DNA of 64,000 nt, taken from positions 620,001 through 684,000 of the forward strand of contig NZ_JANUGZ010000001.1 in NCBI RefSeq assembly GCF_024753205.1, in the 5' to 3' direction. Source of the stretch: Massilia aurea (lineage in GTDB: Bacteria; Pseudomonadota; Gammaproteobacteria; Burkholderiales; Burkholderiaceae_D). This document shows, in pieces, positions 49,706 through 59,301 of this stretch. How positions within the stretch are numbered: position 1 is the first letter of the stretch; the number at the start of each line of letters is the position of its first letter. The position numbers and the translations under genes are program-made. Below the pieces are notes generated by a model, which saw only the letters and a list, made by a program, of their open reading frames with translations, searched no databases and was not told where the DNA came from.

Positions 49706-52700
49706 TGGAGCAGCTCCGGCAGACGATAGAGCAGCTTTCTTGCCGACGGCCACCCTGCTTCCATGAATATCTCGAGGCAGTCCACAAGTGCCTCACGCCT
49801 TTCTTTAGATCCAAAGATCTCCTTGCTATCCGCCAAGAAGCTGCTTATCAGTCGCACCATCAGGTCGGCCCCCAATGGTTCGTATTGGTAGCCGCCTTTC
49901 GCGCCGCCTCCTCGAATCGCACGCGCAGTCAGATCGAATGCACGCTCCGGGGCCTGCGGAGACAGAATCTCGATCAATTGCAGGAGATGGTAAATAGTGT
50001 GCGGATGTGCTTGATCCGCGATAAGCTCGAGCGTCGACGCTACCTCGCGAAAGTAAATCTCATACCCCTCCTCGTCGATTCCAGAACTGCCGTTGTCTCG
50101 ACTGGCCGCGAAATAGAGCTGCATGGTTGCCTTGTCAATGAGCTCTATACATGGTCTCAACCTCGGCACCTGATCGTCGGGGACAGCGACACTCGGGTTA
50201 TACGCTGCAAGTGGTCCGCTGGCGGCAACGACAATTCGATGAACGAGGCCCTGGGCTCGTTGCCGAAGCGCATCTTCCACTGATTGGCTATGCTGCAGAC
50301 CCAGCACTAATGCATCACGGAGCGTGAACAGAATTGTTCCGAGCTGTCGGCTATGCCCAGCCGGGTCCTGCAGCCATCCTGCCAAAACAGCCTCCGCCAA
50401 GCCTCGCTGATGAGTCACCGAAAGAATCGCGACGAGGTCTGCTACAGATTCCTCAAGATCAGTCAGCTTTGCCGTACCACTGTACCGCGCAAGTAGCGCT
50501 TGGATCAGTCGCTCGCTTCGGTCAGGTTCGACATGGATAACTGTCCGCAGCACATTGACGACGGAGTCCAATACCGCAAAGTTCGTCTCTCGTTCAAGAC
50601 GCAGTTCGAGCCGTCGCCAGAAGCCAGCTCGATCGCGATCCCACAATCGAATGAGGTGTCCAACTGACTGAGCTCGTGCCGCTGGATGGGGATCCTCCAA
50701 AAAACGATCAATATCCTCTGCAAGTTGTAGGTACAGATCGGGCCGCTGCAAGCAGACGTCCAGCGCCGCCGTGGCGGCCTCGATGCGGGCAGCAGGACTG
50801 CCCCAAGCCTGGGACCGTTCATACTCGGACTCCGTCTGTTTAGTGACATCCGGGTTGTTAGAGTCGGCCGCTATCCGAAAGAGCGCAAGATAACGAGCAG
50901 TCGGATCGAAGCCCTCCCTGACAACTAAGCGCTCGCCCTGCGCAAGTCGCTCACATCCCTGACCGATTACGCCTTCGCCATGGCTGCGCAGCGCTCCGTC
51001 CAAGTCGGGAGCTTCTAGGCCACGAACGATTGCCTCTAGCAACGTGAGTGCACGCGCCGTATCGATTTCTTCGGTCGATGGGCGACCAGGCTTGGCCTCC
51101 AAATAGTCCCGGGCCGCCTCAATGGCCTCCATGACGGTGATATTTGACGGTCTGTCTCTGTCAAGATTTCTAATCCAGAAAAAGGGCTCGGGCTGACTGG
51201 ATCCGGTTGTGATGCGAAATGGTCTCTCATTTCGAAGGCTACGCTCGACCGACTCTACTGGCATAGCCGCAAGAATGGCACGTGCACTTTCGGTGACCAG
51301 TTGATCATGCCCGATAACGCTATACAAACGCTGGATCAGGTGTTCCCTGGCCGCCTCGGGATCGGTATACCTTTCCATTGAGAAGGTCGTCACCGAGCTT
51401 TCGAGGGCCTCCCGCTCAGCCATGCTACGCCGCTCGTACCCGCGGGCCACGAGGTCAATCGCATCTTTCTGAGTATCGATATTCGAGAGCCAGCCTTCAT
51501 CTGCCGCAATTGGCCAAAGCTGGTCAATCAAGCTATCGTTGCGTCGTACTGCCGCAAGAAATATCCTTGCCCATGTTAATGCCCATGCCGATGATGTTGA
51601 GATCTGGTCTGCAACCAAGAGAGCATCGGGCTCCGGTAAGGACACAAACGCTGGCAGGAACTTCGCGATCAGGGCGTCACCATCCTGGCCATACGTGTGA
51701 TCAGGGTCGTTCCCCCAGATGTGACTCAAGTCGGTTTCAAGTCGGAGAGTCCTGCCACCGATCGTTCTGGTGATAACTTCGCGCTCTGTTAGCTTGTGCG
51801 TCCGCCGAATGTAGTGGTCTACCGATTCCACAAACGCTCGGGCAGCCGCTTGAGGGTGATCCTGCAGAAATGTTGGGAAGAACTCGCACAACGAGTATAG
51901 CGCCATGCGGTAGTCTTGCTCGGAGCTCGACGTCAGATTTAGGATCTGACTTCGACCGCCCATGTTGGTCGTCACATCATCCTTGACGGTCCCTGCAAAG
52001 GTCTTCGAATACACCGTAGCAGCGAAATCGGGATCGGCGGCGGCTAGTTTGGAAATCTCACGGCACAGCGCCGGAACGTCCTCCCAGTTGTGTGCCTCGG
52101 CGCGCCCAGATTCAAAAATGCGTTCCAAGAGCGCTCGTGACTCCGAAGCAGCAGTCGCGTAAGTGGCGACGACATAGGGGATGACGAGCGCTGCGTCGAT
52201 TCTCGAGTCAGGATGGTCGAACAAGAAACCCAATAGTGCTCTAGCCGCAAGACCGACCGCCGCACCTGTCTGAGAGGGACGCGCCACGTTGATCAGGAGG
52301 TAAAGCAGCGTCCTCAATGGGGAGGGAACTCGCTCGACGCTGGCAGCGAGTGCACCGGCAAGCGAGACCCACGGCGTGAGAATAACATTCGGATGGTCTT
52401 CGAAGCGCACCGCCAGCGCAGCCACCACGTGCCAAAGTGCCATAGGCACCATGTCTCGACCGCTGGCTACATGTTTGGCGATAGCATGAGTGTCGGCAGC
52501 ATTCTCCGGCAGCTCAGCGCTGAGCCTTCCAGCCAAGCTTCGAAGAATCGGGTCTCCCTCCGGATTGCTGACCATCCTTTCGACGGCCATCCAGTAGCGC
52601 TCATGATCCGGCTGAGCCCCCCAGAGCTCCTGCAGCAAGAAGCCCATCGCCGGCGCAAGCATCAGACCAATTGTCTGAGCTTTCAGGTACTGCACCTCAC

Positions 52701-54555
52701 CGGAAACGAGCCTGTCGACGTCCATAAGAAGTCGCGATGCAGCATAGTCGAATAGTAGGTGGTGACGGAACTGGACGAAACGCTCGTTCTCGACCTTGGC
52801 TAACACGCCCTTGAGCAGAAGCGCATCCAAGCCATCTGGCGCCGTGGCAGCGATGACATGAGTCTGGACCCGCAGCGCTCTGCTATCAACCATAGCTTTT
52901 ACAACGAGGTGCAAGCAGGCGTCAGCGCGCGACCCCAATGGCGTCACCCGATGCTCCCAATACAACCGCAGCAGGCCCGCCTGGTTCGCCAGATCGCTAA
53001 ATGCTTCAGCCCCCATTCCTGTGCGAAGCAACTCGCCGATGAGACGGGTGTTAAAAGGCACAAGCGCAAGTTGCCGAAGCTTCGTTGGCGCGCCATCGAG
53101 TGCGGTACGAAGTTCCGGCGCTTGGTTCAGGACTTGGTCGAACTCGTCCTCCGACCAAGGAGGCACAAGCAGATGCCTCACCGTTGGGAACGCGGCATCC
53201 TGATAGTTCGGGTTGATCGGAAGACCTGCGAACAACTCCCGGAACCGGACGCCCATGCGCAGGTCGAACGTCCGTATCGAGGCCACGACCTTCCACCGTC
53301 CCTTCAAGGCGAGAACGCGCTCGATTAGTGTTCGAAACGCACCCTCTCCCTGTCCGCCACGGGTAGCATCAAGGGCGTCAACAACTAGCCATCCGCCCGA
53401 CGGTCCGTCCCATGCCTCGAGCACTTTGACCAGGTCGTGTTCGAGAACCAGTTCGTTCTTCAGCCCAACGAGGTCTTGAACGCTATAGCGGTCAACGGCG
53501 AGCTCGACGACGTCGCCATAGTTTCTCAACTCACGGGCCAGCGCGTTGATGACGGCGCTCTTGCCGGCACCGGGCTCGCCGATCAAGAGGAGCGATCCTG
53601 CTTGAGCGGCGGCTAGTGCGGCTACCTGGCATTCCCGGGTAATTCGGATAACGCCCTCGGTTCTCTCGATTTGCTCGTAGGGCTGCAAATCGGCGGCAAT
53701 CTGGGCCGAGTGTTCCCTAAGCTTGCGGATATCGTTTTCGAAGCGCGGCGGCGCCGACAGCGGTACTCGTGCATGCATGACTGCCTGCCGCAGTTGAGGT
53801 AAGTCACCACCGCTCCGTTCGGTCATCCAGCGCTGGCTGATCTGCGTCACTGCGGTGATCAAAGGTCGAGCCTGATCCGTCGTCGTCGCCTTTGCCGCTA
53901 GCCCTTCCATGACGTTGGCGTACGCGCCAGCCGGGTCAAACGTCATCACCCTCACAAGCGGCGCAACACTTCGAAGCACGGTCGGGCTCCAGGGTTCGGT
54001 AGTGGTGTCGCTCCAGGCCGCCTGCATGCATGTCTCGAACACCTCCAGAGCCCTTTGCTGGTCTTGCGTCAGCGCACTCGGCGACGGCTGCGAGTAAGAC
54101 CGCAGGGCTGACGGAAGATCTACACGAATCGATGCGGGTGTGGTGGGCCCTACTGCCAGCACGAGTCGATCCATGTTCGGATCGAGGCGGCGATCCCAAA
54201 ATTGTTCGCCCTGGCCATCGCGGCAGACAAGCCAGTGTCGAACGAACTGCTGTATGGTTTTGGCTAAGCCGCCTTGAGCCCCGGACGAGAGGTTCACGGT
54301 CGTTTTGGCCTGCACCGCGATGAACCCGCCGCTCGAGGTTGCCACCAGAATGTCATCCACAGGTGCCTCGGTCTCGAAGCGAACCCATACAGGCACGGCT
54401 GCCCCCAATTCCAGTACGTGGTCGACTGGAACCTGGGCAAGCAACTGCAGACCAAAAAGCGCCCCAAGCTGGGCCTGAAACCCAATACCCGCTGCTGCGG
54501 CCGCGCCACCACTGGATATGCCTCGAGAGGTAGTGGGATACTGTGAGGTTACCAA
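49702..54555 (-). CDS. Large STAND-like NTPase with N-terminal nuclease domain (candidate anti-phage effector)
   Basis: A 1617-residue protein starting at TTG 54555. Residues 15-40 (SGGAAAAAGIGFQAQLGALFGLQLLA), VDDILV (66-71) and VQAK (81-84) form a Cap4/Mrr-like nuclease pattern, with Asp and Q-x-K at the active site. Walker A is GEPGAGKS (326-333), Walker B WLVVDALDA (389-397), sensor ASIRTFD (425-431), as in STAND/NACHT ATPases. About 1100 C-terminal residues are helical and repeat-like, suited to sensing a ligand. This plan matches antiviral STAND proteins, which cut DNA after binding a phage protein. Whether it belongs to a named Avs type cannot be decided here. Confidence 0.82.
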   Translation of the reverse strand: MVTSQYPTTSRGISSGGAAAAAGIGFQAQLGALFGLQLLAQVPVDHVLELGAAVPVWVRFETEAPVDDILVATSSGGFIAVQAKTTVNLSSGAQGGLAKTIQQFVRHWLVCRDGQGEQFWDRRLDPNMDRLVLAVGPTTPASIRVDLPSALRSYSQPSPSALTQDQQRALEVFETCMQAAWSDTTTEPWSPTVLRSVAPLVRVMTFDPAGAYANVMEGLAAKATTTDQARPLITAVTQISQRWMTERSGGDLPQLRQAVMHARVPLSAPPRFENDIRKLREHSAQIAADLQPYEQIERTEGVIRITRECQVAALAAAQAGSLLLIGEPGAGKSAVINALARELRNYGDVVELAVDRYSVQDLVGLKNELVLEHDLVKVLEAWDGPSGGWLVVDALDATRGGQGEGAFRTLIERVLALKGRWKVVASIRTFDLRMGVRFRELFAGLPINPNYQDAAFPTVRHLLVPPWSEDEFDQVLNQAPELRTALDGAPTKLRQLALVPFNTRLIGELLRTGMGAEAFSDLANQAGLLRLYWEHRVTPLGSRADACLHLVVKAMVDSRALRVQTHVIAATAPDGLDALLLKGVLAKVENERFVQFRHHLLFDYAASRLLMDVDRLVSGEVQYLKAQTIGLMLAPAMGFLLQELWGAQPDHERYWMAVERMVSNPEGDPILRSLAGRLSAELPENAADTHAIAKHVASGRDMVPMALWHVVAALAVRFEDHPNVILTPWVSLAGALAASVERVPSPLRTLLYLLINVARPSQTGAAVGLAARALLGFLFDHPDSRIDAALVIPYVVATYATAASESRALLERIFESGRAEAHNWEDVPALCREISKLAAADPDFAATVYSKTFAGTVKDDVTTNMGGRSQILNLTSSSEQDYRMALYSLCEFFPTFLQDHPQAAARAFVESVDHYIRRTHKLTEREVITRTIGGRTLRLETDLSHIWGNDPDHTYGQDGDALIAKFLPAFVSLPEPDALLVADQISTSSAWALTWARIFLAAVRRNDSLIDQLWPIAADEGWLSNIDTQKDAIDLVARGYERRSMAEREALESSVTTFSMERYTDPEAAREHLIQRLYSVIGHDQLVTESARAILAAMPVESVERSLRNERPFRITTGSSQPEPFFWIRNLDRDRPSNITVMEAIEAARDYLEAKPGRPSTEEIDTARALTLLEAIVRGLEAPDLDGALRSHGEGVIGQGCERLAQGERLVVREGFDPTARYLALFRIAADSNNPDVTKQTESEYERSQAWGSPAARIEAATAALDVCLQRPDLYLQLAEDIDRFLEDPHPAARAQSVGHLIRLWDRDRAGFWRRLELRLERETNFAVLDSVVNVLRTVIHVEPDRSERLIQALLARYSGTAKLTDLEESVADLVAILSVTHQRGLAEAVLAGWLQDPAGHSRQLGTILFTLRDALVLGLQHSQSVEDALRQRAQGLVHRIVVAASGPLAAYNPSVAVPDDQVPRLRPCIELIDKATMQLYFAASRDNGSSGIDEEGYEIYFREVASTLELIADQAHPHTIYHLLQLIEILSPQAPERAFDLTARAIRGGGAKGGYQYEPLGADLMVRLISSFLADSKEIFGSKERREALVDCLEIFMEAGWPSARKLLYRLPELLQ

Positions 54556-54779
54556 GTTTGACTCGCTTAAGTTGACTTCGGGGAGTGGCCGCCATTATTG
54601 CACAACGTGAACTATCCCCAGCAGGGAAGACAAACCGCCCTTAATCGAAATAAGGTGTCAAGCAAACCGGCAGCCGCCGCGCTTTCTCAGCAAATCTATA
54701 TGGTTGAACAAGAAAAATGGCTTCAACGCGTTCTCGAGCAGGAGGTATTCAACTGTCGACAACACTACGGGCAAACTGT
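54556..54779. other. Right edge of the island, upstream of the STAND gene
   Basis: These 224 bp contain the likely promoter of the STAND gene on the minus strand and end at the repeat junction at 54780. They are AT-rich. A short plus-strand frame enters the truncated HD copy from here but has no independent support. Confidence 0.55.
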
Positions 54780-55231
54780 GGCGCGCGGCGACGCCCTCGT
54801 TGTCGCCGCTCGACGAACTGCGCGAGCTGCTGCACGATGCCGAAGAAGGCTTGCTGGGATTCGATGCGATTTCGGTCATCAAGCCGTTTCTGGGCGACGC
54901 TTTTCGCGCCCTGACCCAGCGCCTGGAACACATGGTGTTTTTGCGCTACGGCCTGCCGGCCTGGGATGAGAAGTCGCATGCGGCGCACAAGAAAGCCGAC
55001 CGGTTGGCCGCGGCCAGCGAAGCGGTTCATGTGGCAGGCTGGTCGGCTGAAGAAGTCCGGCGCACGCTGAAAATTCGCGCAGCGATCCTGCCTGAAGACC
55101 CGCTGGCGCGCTACTACGATTGCGCGCCATGGGAACCGTGGCCACCGGCGCTGGCCTGTGAACGTTTTTTGCGTGAGCTCGAACGGCTCACGGAATCTGC
55201 CGGGACGGCGTCGGTCAAGCCGGCGCCCTGA
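54780..55231 (+). pseudogene. 5'-truncated second copy of the HD-phosphohydrolase gene
   Basis: This encodes the last 150 residues of the HD protein at 43917, with three amino-acid differences at most, but begins after the first metal-binding His (LSVAQHS), which is absent. The open frame is extended upstream into island DNA by a TTG at 54704, giving a chimeric start. Lacking the first metal ligand, the product should not be a working hydrolase. It is the right-hand partner of the flanking repeat. Confidence 0.85.
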
Positions 55232-55296
55232 GAAGCGCCGGCCTCCCATTTACGCTTTCGCGCGCGGGGTCAGTTCTTTTTCCAGAAACTTTTCCA
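54780..55296 (+). repeat. Right copy of the 517-bp direct repeat flanking the island
   Basis: Partner of 44149-44665, at a constant offset of 10631 bp and without gaps. It contains the truncated HD copy and the 3' end of the intact MFS transporter gene. Recombination between the two copies would delete the island and restore the ancestral convergent gene pair. Confidence 0.93.
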
Positions 55297-56683
55297 GGCC
55301 CTCAAGCGAGCGGCCACGCGTTTCCGGCAAACGCAGCGCAACAAAGATCAGCGAGCCGACATTGATGGCGGCGAACAGGAAGAACGTCGCACTGCCGAAC
55401 TGCGCCAGCGCCAGCGGGAACAGCAAGGCCACGATCGCGTTGAAAATCCACTGGCACGCCACGGCGGTACCGGTCAGCACGCCGCGCAGATGCATCGGGA
55501 ACAGCTCGGACATCAACAGCCAGTACACGGGTGCAATCAGCATCTGCATGCACAACAGGAAGCACAGGATGCAGGCCAGTGCGGCGTAGCTGCGCGTGAT
55601 GCCGTCGGGCATCCACAGCAGCACGGCGCCCAGCGCAAACTGCATGACGACCACGCCGGTCAGGCCCGACATCAGCATCGAGCGGCGACCGTGCTTGCCG
55701 ATCAGCCAGATACCGATGAACGTGGCGATCACGGCGACCACGCCGTTGCCGATGGTCGCGGTCAGGGCCGCGTTCGTGCCCAGGCCCGTCGACTGCAGGA
55801 TGATCGGGGTGAAGTACATGAAGGCGTTCACGCCCGTGAACTGGGCCATGAAGCCCAGGCCGATGCCGAGCCACAGCAATTTCTTGATCCATGGCGTGCC
55901 CAGCACTGCCGACCAGCCGGCCTGCTCGTGCTCGATCCCGTTCAGCTTGGTCATGTCGGCCATCTCGGTCTCGATCTGCTTGTCGCTCGAGCGGATTTGC
56001 TGCAGCACGGCGCGCGCTTCATCCATCCGGTTCTTGCTGGCCAGCCAGCGTGGCGACGGCGGCACGAACATCATCCCCACACCCAGCAGCAAGGCGGGCA
56101 CGGCGGCGATGGCCAGCATGTAGCGCCAGACATCCGGCGAATTCGAATAATGCGCCAGCACTGCATTGAGCACGTAGGCGATCAACTGGCCGGTCACGAT
56201 CATCAGCTCGTTCTGCGTGACCAGTCTGGCGCGCCTGCTGGGGCCAGCCATTTCGGCAATGAACACCGGCACGGTGGACGACGCGCCACCCACGGCCAGG
56301 CCGAGCACGAAGCGCATCGCGACCATGATCTCGACCGACGGCGCGAGCGTTGTGCCGAGCGCGCCGATCATGAACACCAGCGACAGCCAGATCAGCGTCA
56401 TGCGGCGACCGAACCGGTCGGACAGCGTGCCCGCCATCAGCGAACCGACCGCGGCGCCGAACACGAGCGCGGACGTCACGATGCCTTCTGTCAGCGGGGT
56501 CAAGCCGAGGCCACCCTGCGATGGCGGCGCGCTCATGAACGGCAGCGCGCCGGAGATCACGCCGGTATCGTACCCAAACGCGAGCGCGCCCATCGTCGCA
56601 ACGATGGCGACCTTGAAGACGAAGCGGCTTTCCTTGGTATCGGGCGGCGCTGGTGCGTCTGCCGGAGGAACTGCTGAAGACAT
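55250..56683 (-). CDS. MFS sugar porter
   Basis: A 477-residue 12-helix transporter of the sugar-porter family. FKVAIVATMGALAFGYDTGVISGALPFM starts helix 1; loop 2-3 is GTLSDRFGRRMTLIW; the loop between halves begins PPSPRWLASKNRMDEARAVL; and the C-terminus is LPETRGRSLEGLEKFLEKELTPRAKA. These are signatures of proton-coupled hexose/pentose symporters such as XylE and GalP. ATG 56683 precedes the first helix by a short hydrophilic part. The last 16 codons are duplicated at 44619 on the other side of the island. Confidence 0.94.
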   Translation of the reverse strand: MSSAVPPADAPAPPDTKESRFVFKVAIVATMGALAFGYDTGVISGALPFMSAPPSQGGLGLTPLTEGIVTSALVFGAAVGSLMAGTLSDRFGRRMTLIWLSLVFMIGALGTTLAPSVEIMVAMRFVLGLAVGGASSTVPVFIAEMAGPSRRARLVTQNELMIVTGQLIAYVLNAVLAHYSNSPDVWRYMLAIAAVPALLLGVGMMFVPPSPRWLASKNRMDEARAVLQQIRSSDKQIETEMADMTKLNGIEHEQAGWSAVLGTPWIKKLLWLGIGLGFMAQFTGVNAFMYFTPIILQSTGLGTNAALTATIGNGVVAVIATFIGIWLIGKHGRRSMLMSGLTGVVVMQFALGAVLLWMPDGITRSYAALACILCFLLCMQMLIAPVYWLLMSELFPMHLRGVLTGTAVACQWIFNAIVALLFPLALAQFGSATFFLFAAINVGSLIFVALRLPETRGRSLEGLEKFLEKELTPRAKA

Positions 56684-57207
56684 ACGGATCCTTTGTTGGA
56701 AATGGACAGGATAGGGAAACAGCGGGCCCATTTCGTCACCATCCGGGCGATGGCGGCGTTGGCAAACGCACGAGGACGTTACCCGTCAAGGTATATAACT
56801 TGGCAAAGGATAAAGAACTGCAGATGACACGACTGTTCGATAGCAAACATATTAGTGAATGTGGTGGACTAACAAAAACACAATCGTGTTGTCGATACTG
56901 AATCGAGATTCGCCATCATACGAAACATGCCCAGAAGCATCAATGGACGCTAACTAGCTGATTTTGTTCAGGGTTTTAGGCTATCCACAAGAATTGTGGA
57001 TAACTGTGTGGACAAGCGCCACTTGACAAGCCGCAAGGCCAGACGGGATGCGGGTTTCAACAAATTGCCCGTTCGAGAGGCAAAATTTTGTTCCAATAAA
57101 ATCAACGACTTGCACGTGCACCACATGGGAGCAACAAGTTTATGTGCGGCCCACTCCTACAAAAGCGTGACATGGGGGATAAGTGGCCAACGTGGCGCGA
57201 TCTGCGG
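56684..57207. other. 524-bp intergenic region between the MFS porter and the helicase gene
   Basis: The region holds the promoter of the MFS gene at its left end and, at 56981-57082, a block with three DnaA-box-like 9-mers. It is clearly AT-richer than its surroundings. No open frame with codon bias or ribosome site is seen; small frames overlap the block. Confidence 0.6.
56981..57082 (+). repeat. Intergenic repeat A with DnaA-box-like motifs
   Basis: It contains CTATCCACA (56981), TGTGGATAA (56995; a perfect inverted DnaA box) and TGTGGACAA (57007), then CTTGACA and a tail TTTCAACAAATTGCC...GAGGCA. A related 102-bp block lies at 59452-59553. The two bracket the helicase gene. Confidence 0.7.
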
Positions 57208-59301
57208 CTATTTCCAGGCGCTGCGGGCCCGGTCACGCACGAGCATGCGAACACTATCGGGCATGGGCGTGCGCAGTTCGCGCTTGTCGGCGCTCAGCCA
57301 CGCGGATTCTTCAAAATGCTTGAGCATGACAGGCGTGACAAAGCGCGAACGCGTCGCATACACATGGCGGTCGCCCATGCTTGACTGCTGCTTGATGAAG
57401 AAGCGGTTGGGGACGATCAGATGCAGGTTGTCGCGGGCCCGGGTCATGGCCACATACAATAAACGCCGCTCTTCCTCGATATCGTCCTGGTTGCCAGTGG
57501 CCATGTCCGACGGTATGCAGCCGTCGACCACATTGAGCACGTGGACCGACTTCCACTCTTGCCCCTTACTCGAGTGAATGGTGGAGAGGATCACGTAATC
57601 GTCATCGAGCAGTGGCGGGCCGGCGCGGTCACTGGTCGCTTCAGGCGGGTCGAGCGTGATCTCGGCCAGGAAACTTTCGCGATTGGCATGGCCACCCGAC
57701 AAGGCGACGAGCTGGTCGAGGTCAAGTGCGCGCACCTGGAAATCGTCGTGCAGGCGCTCCAGATGCGGCGCATACCAGTCGCGCGCCAGCTCCAGGTCTT
57801 GCGGCCAGCGCAGGCCAGGGGTGCGCAGGCGCGCATACAGCGCGCAGAACGCCTGCCACTCGACGCTGCAGCGGGCCGGCACCGGGAACGCCGCCAGCGT
57901 GGCGGCGACTTCGCTGCTCTCGCCCACCGCATCGAGCACGCGCGTGGCAGTCGCCTGGCCGATTCCGGGAATCAGTTGCAGCACGCGGAACCCGGCCAGG
58001 CGCCCGCTCGGGTTCTGGGCAAAGCGCAGCAGCGCCAGCACATCCTTGATATGCGAGGCTTCCAGAAACTTCAGGCCGCCGAACTTGACGAACGGGACGT
58101 TGCGCCGCATGAGTTCGAGTTCGAGCGCGGCGCTGTGGCTGGCCGCCCGAAACAGCACCGCCTGCGACTTGAGGGGTACACCTTCTTCGCGCTGCTCGAG
58201 AATGCGGCTGCAGACCCAGCGCGCCTGCTCGGCTTCATCGGGAATCAGGACCAGCTGCGGTTTAATGGCCGACACCTTGTCGGTCCAGAGCGTCTTGGCG
58301 TGGCGCTCGAGCGCAGCGCCAATCACGGCATTAGAGGCATCCAGGATCGGCTGCGTCGAGCGGTAATTGCGTTCGAGTGTGATCAGGTGCGCCGGCTGCG
58401 TGAACTGGCCCGCAAAATCGAGGATGTTGCGCACGGTGGCGCCGCGAAATCCATAGATGGACTGGGCGTCGTCGCCGACCACCATCACGCCCCTGCCGTC
58501 GGGCTTCATGCCGGTGATGATTGCGGCCTGCAGGCGGTTGGTGTCCTGGTATTCGTCGACCAGCACGTGGTCGAACCAGCTGCCCAGCTCGGCCCCCAGC
58601 ACCGGATCAGCTGCCATCTCGGCCCAGAACAGCAGCAGATCGTCATAGTCGAGAACATTTTGCTCTTGCTTGGCATCGACATAGGCGCCCAACAGCGTCT
58701 TGAGCTGGGCTTCCCATTCAGCGCACCACGGGAAATATGCCTGCAGCACCTGATCCAGCGGATCGCGGCTGTTGACCACCCGCGAATAGATCGACAGGCA
58801 GGTGCCTTTCATGGGGAAGCGTTTTTCGGTGCGCGACAGGCCGATCTCGTGGCGCACCATGCCCATCAGGTCTTCGGCGTCGCCCCGGTCGTGGATCGTG
58901 AATTGCGGGTCGAGCCCGATGCGCCCGGCGAATTCGCGCAGCAGGCGTGCGCCGATGCTGTGAAAGGTGCCCGCCCATGGCAGAGATACCGGCGCCTGCG
59001 TGCGGGTAGATGCGCCACGGCCAAGCAGGCGGTGCAGGACACCGCTGGCGCGCTGGCTCATCTCGCCCGCGGCGCGCCGCGAAAAGGTCAGCAGCAGGAT
59101 GCGCTGCGGATCGGCGCCGGCCCCGATCAGGCGCGCCACACGGTGCGCCAGGGTTTTGGTCTTGCCGGAGCCCGCGCCGGCCACCACCAGCAGCGGGCGT
59201 GGTGCCTCCGAGCCGATATCGTGCTCGACCGCGGCGCGCTGCTCTGGATTCAGGCTGGCGAACGGGTCCTCAATGGCAGGCTCGGCGGTAGCGGTGGTCA
59301 T
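57208..59301 (-). CDS. UvrD/Rep-family ATP-dependent DNA helicase
   Basis: A 697-residue SF1A helicase. LNPEQRAAVEHD (Q motif) and VVAGAGSGKTKTLAHRVARLI (Walker A) begin the core; VDEYQDTNRLQAAII is motif II, GDDAQSIYGFRGATVRNIL motif III, ERNYRSTQPILDA motif IV, TIHSSKGQEWKSVHVLNVVDG motif V and LLYVAMTRARDNLHLI motif VI. It translocates 3' to 5' on single-stranded DNA, for repair or removal of proteins from forks. ATG 59301 gives the family start. It has no partner in the neighbourhood. Confidence 0.94.
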   Translation of the reverse strand: MTTATAEPAIEDPFASLNPEQRAAVEHDIGSEAPRPLLVVAGAGSGKTKTLAHRVARLIGAGADPQRILLLTFSRRAAGEMSQRASGVLHRLLGRGASTRTQAPVSLPWAGTFHSIGARLLREFAGRIGLDPQFTIHDRGDAEDLMGMVRHEIGLSRTEKRFPMKGTCLSIYSRVVNSRDPLDQVLQAYFPWCAEWEAQLKTLLGAYVDAKQEQNVLDYDDLLLFWAEMAADPVLGAELGSWFDHVLVDEYQDTNRLQAAIITGMKPDGRGVMVVGDDAQSIYGFRGATVRNILDFAGQFTQPAHLITLERNYRSTQPILDASNAVIGAALERHAKTLWTDKVSAIKPQLVLIPDEAEQARWVCSRILEQREEGVPLKSQAVLFRAASHSAALELELMRRNVPFVKFGGLKFLEASHIKDVLALLRFAQNPSGRLAGFRVLQLIPGIGQATATRVLDAVGESSEVAATLAAFPVPARCSVEWQAFCALYARLRTPGLRWPQDLELARDWYAPHLERLHDDFQVRALDLDQLVALSGGHANRESFLAEITLDPPEATSDRAGPPLLDDDYVILSTIHSSKGQEWKSVHVLNVVDGCIPSDMATGNQDDIEEERRLLYVAMTRARDNLHLIVPNRFFIKQQSSMGDRHVYATRSRFVTPVMLKHFEESAWLSADKRELRTPMPDSVRMLVRDRARSAWK

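Noticed and set aside
54704..54779. A functional chimeric start for the second HD copy
   Set aside because: The TTG-initiated extension has no homology and the first metal-binding His is missing, so an active enzyme is unlikely.
44149..55296. Reading the 517-bp repeats as att sites or a target duplication of a transposon
   Set aside because: The copies differ at about 4% of positions, mostly silently, and there is no integrase or transposase gene in the island.
56981..57015. A chromosomal or plasmid replication origin
   Set aside because: DnaA-like boxes are present, but there is no dnaA, dnaN, rep or par gene nearby, and a similar block recurs 2.4 kb away.
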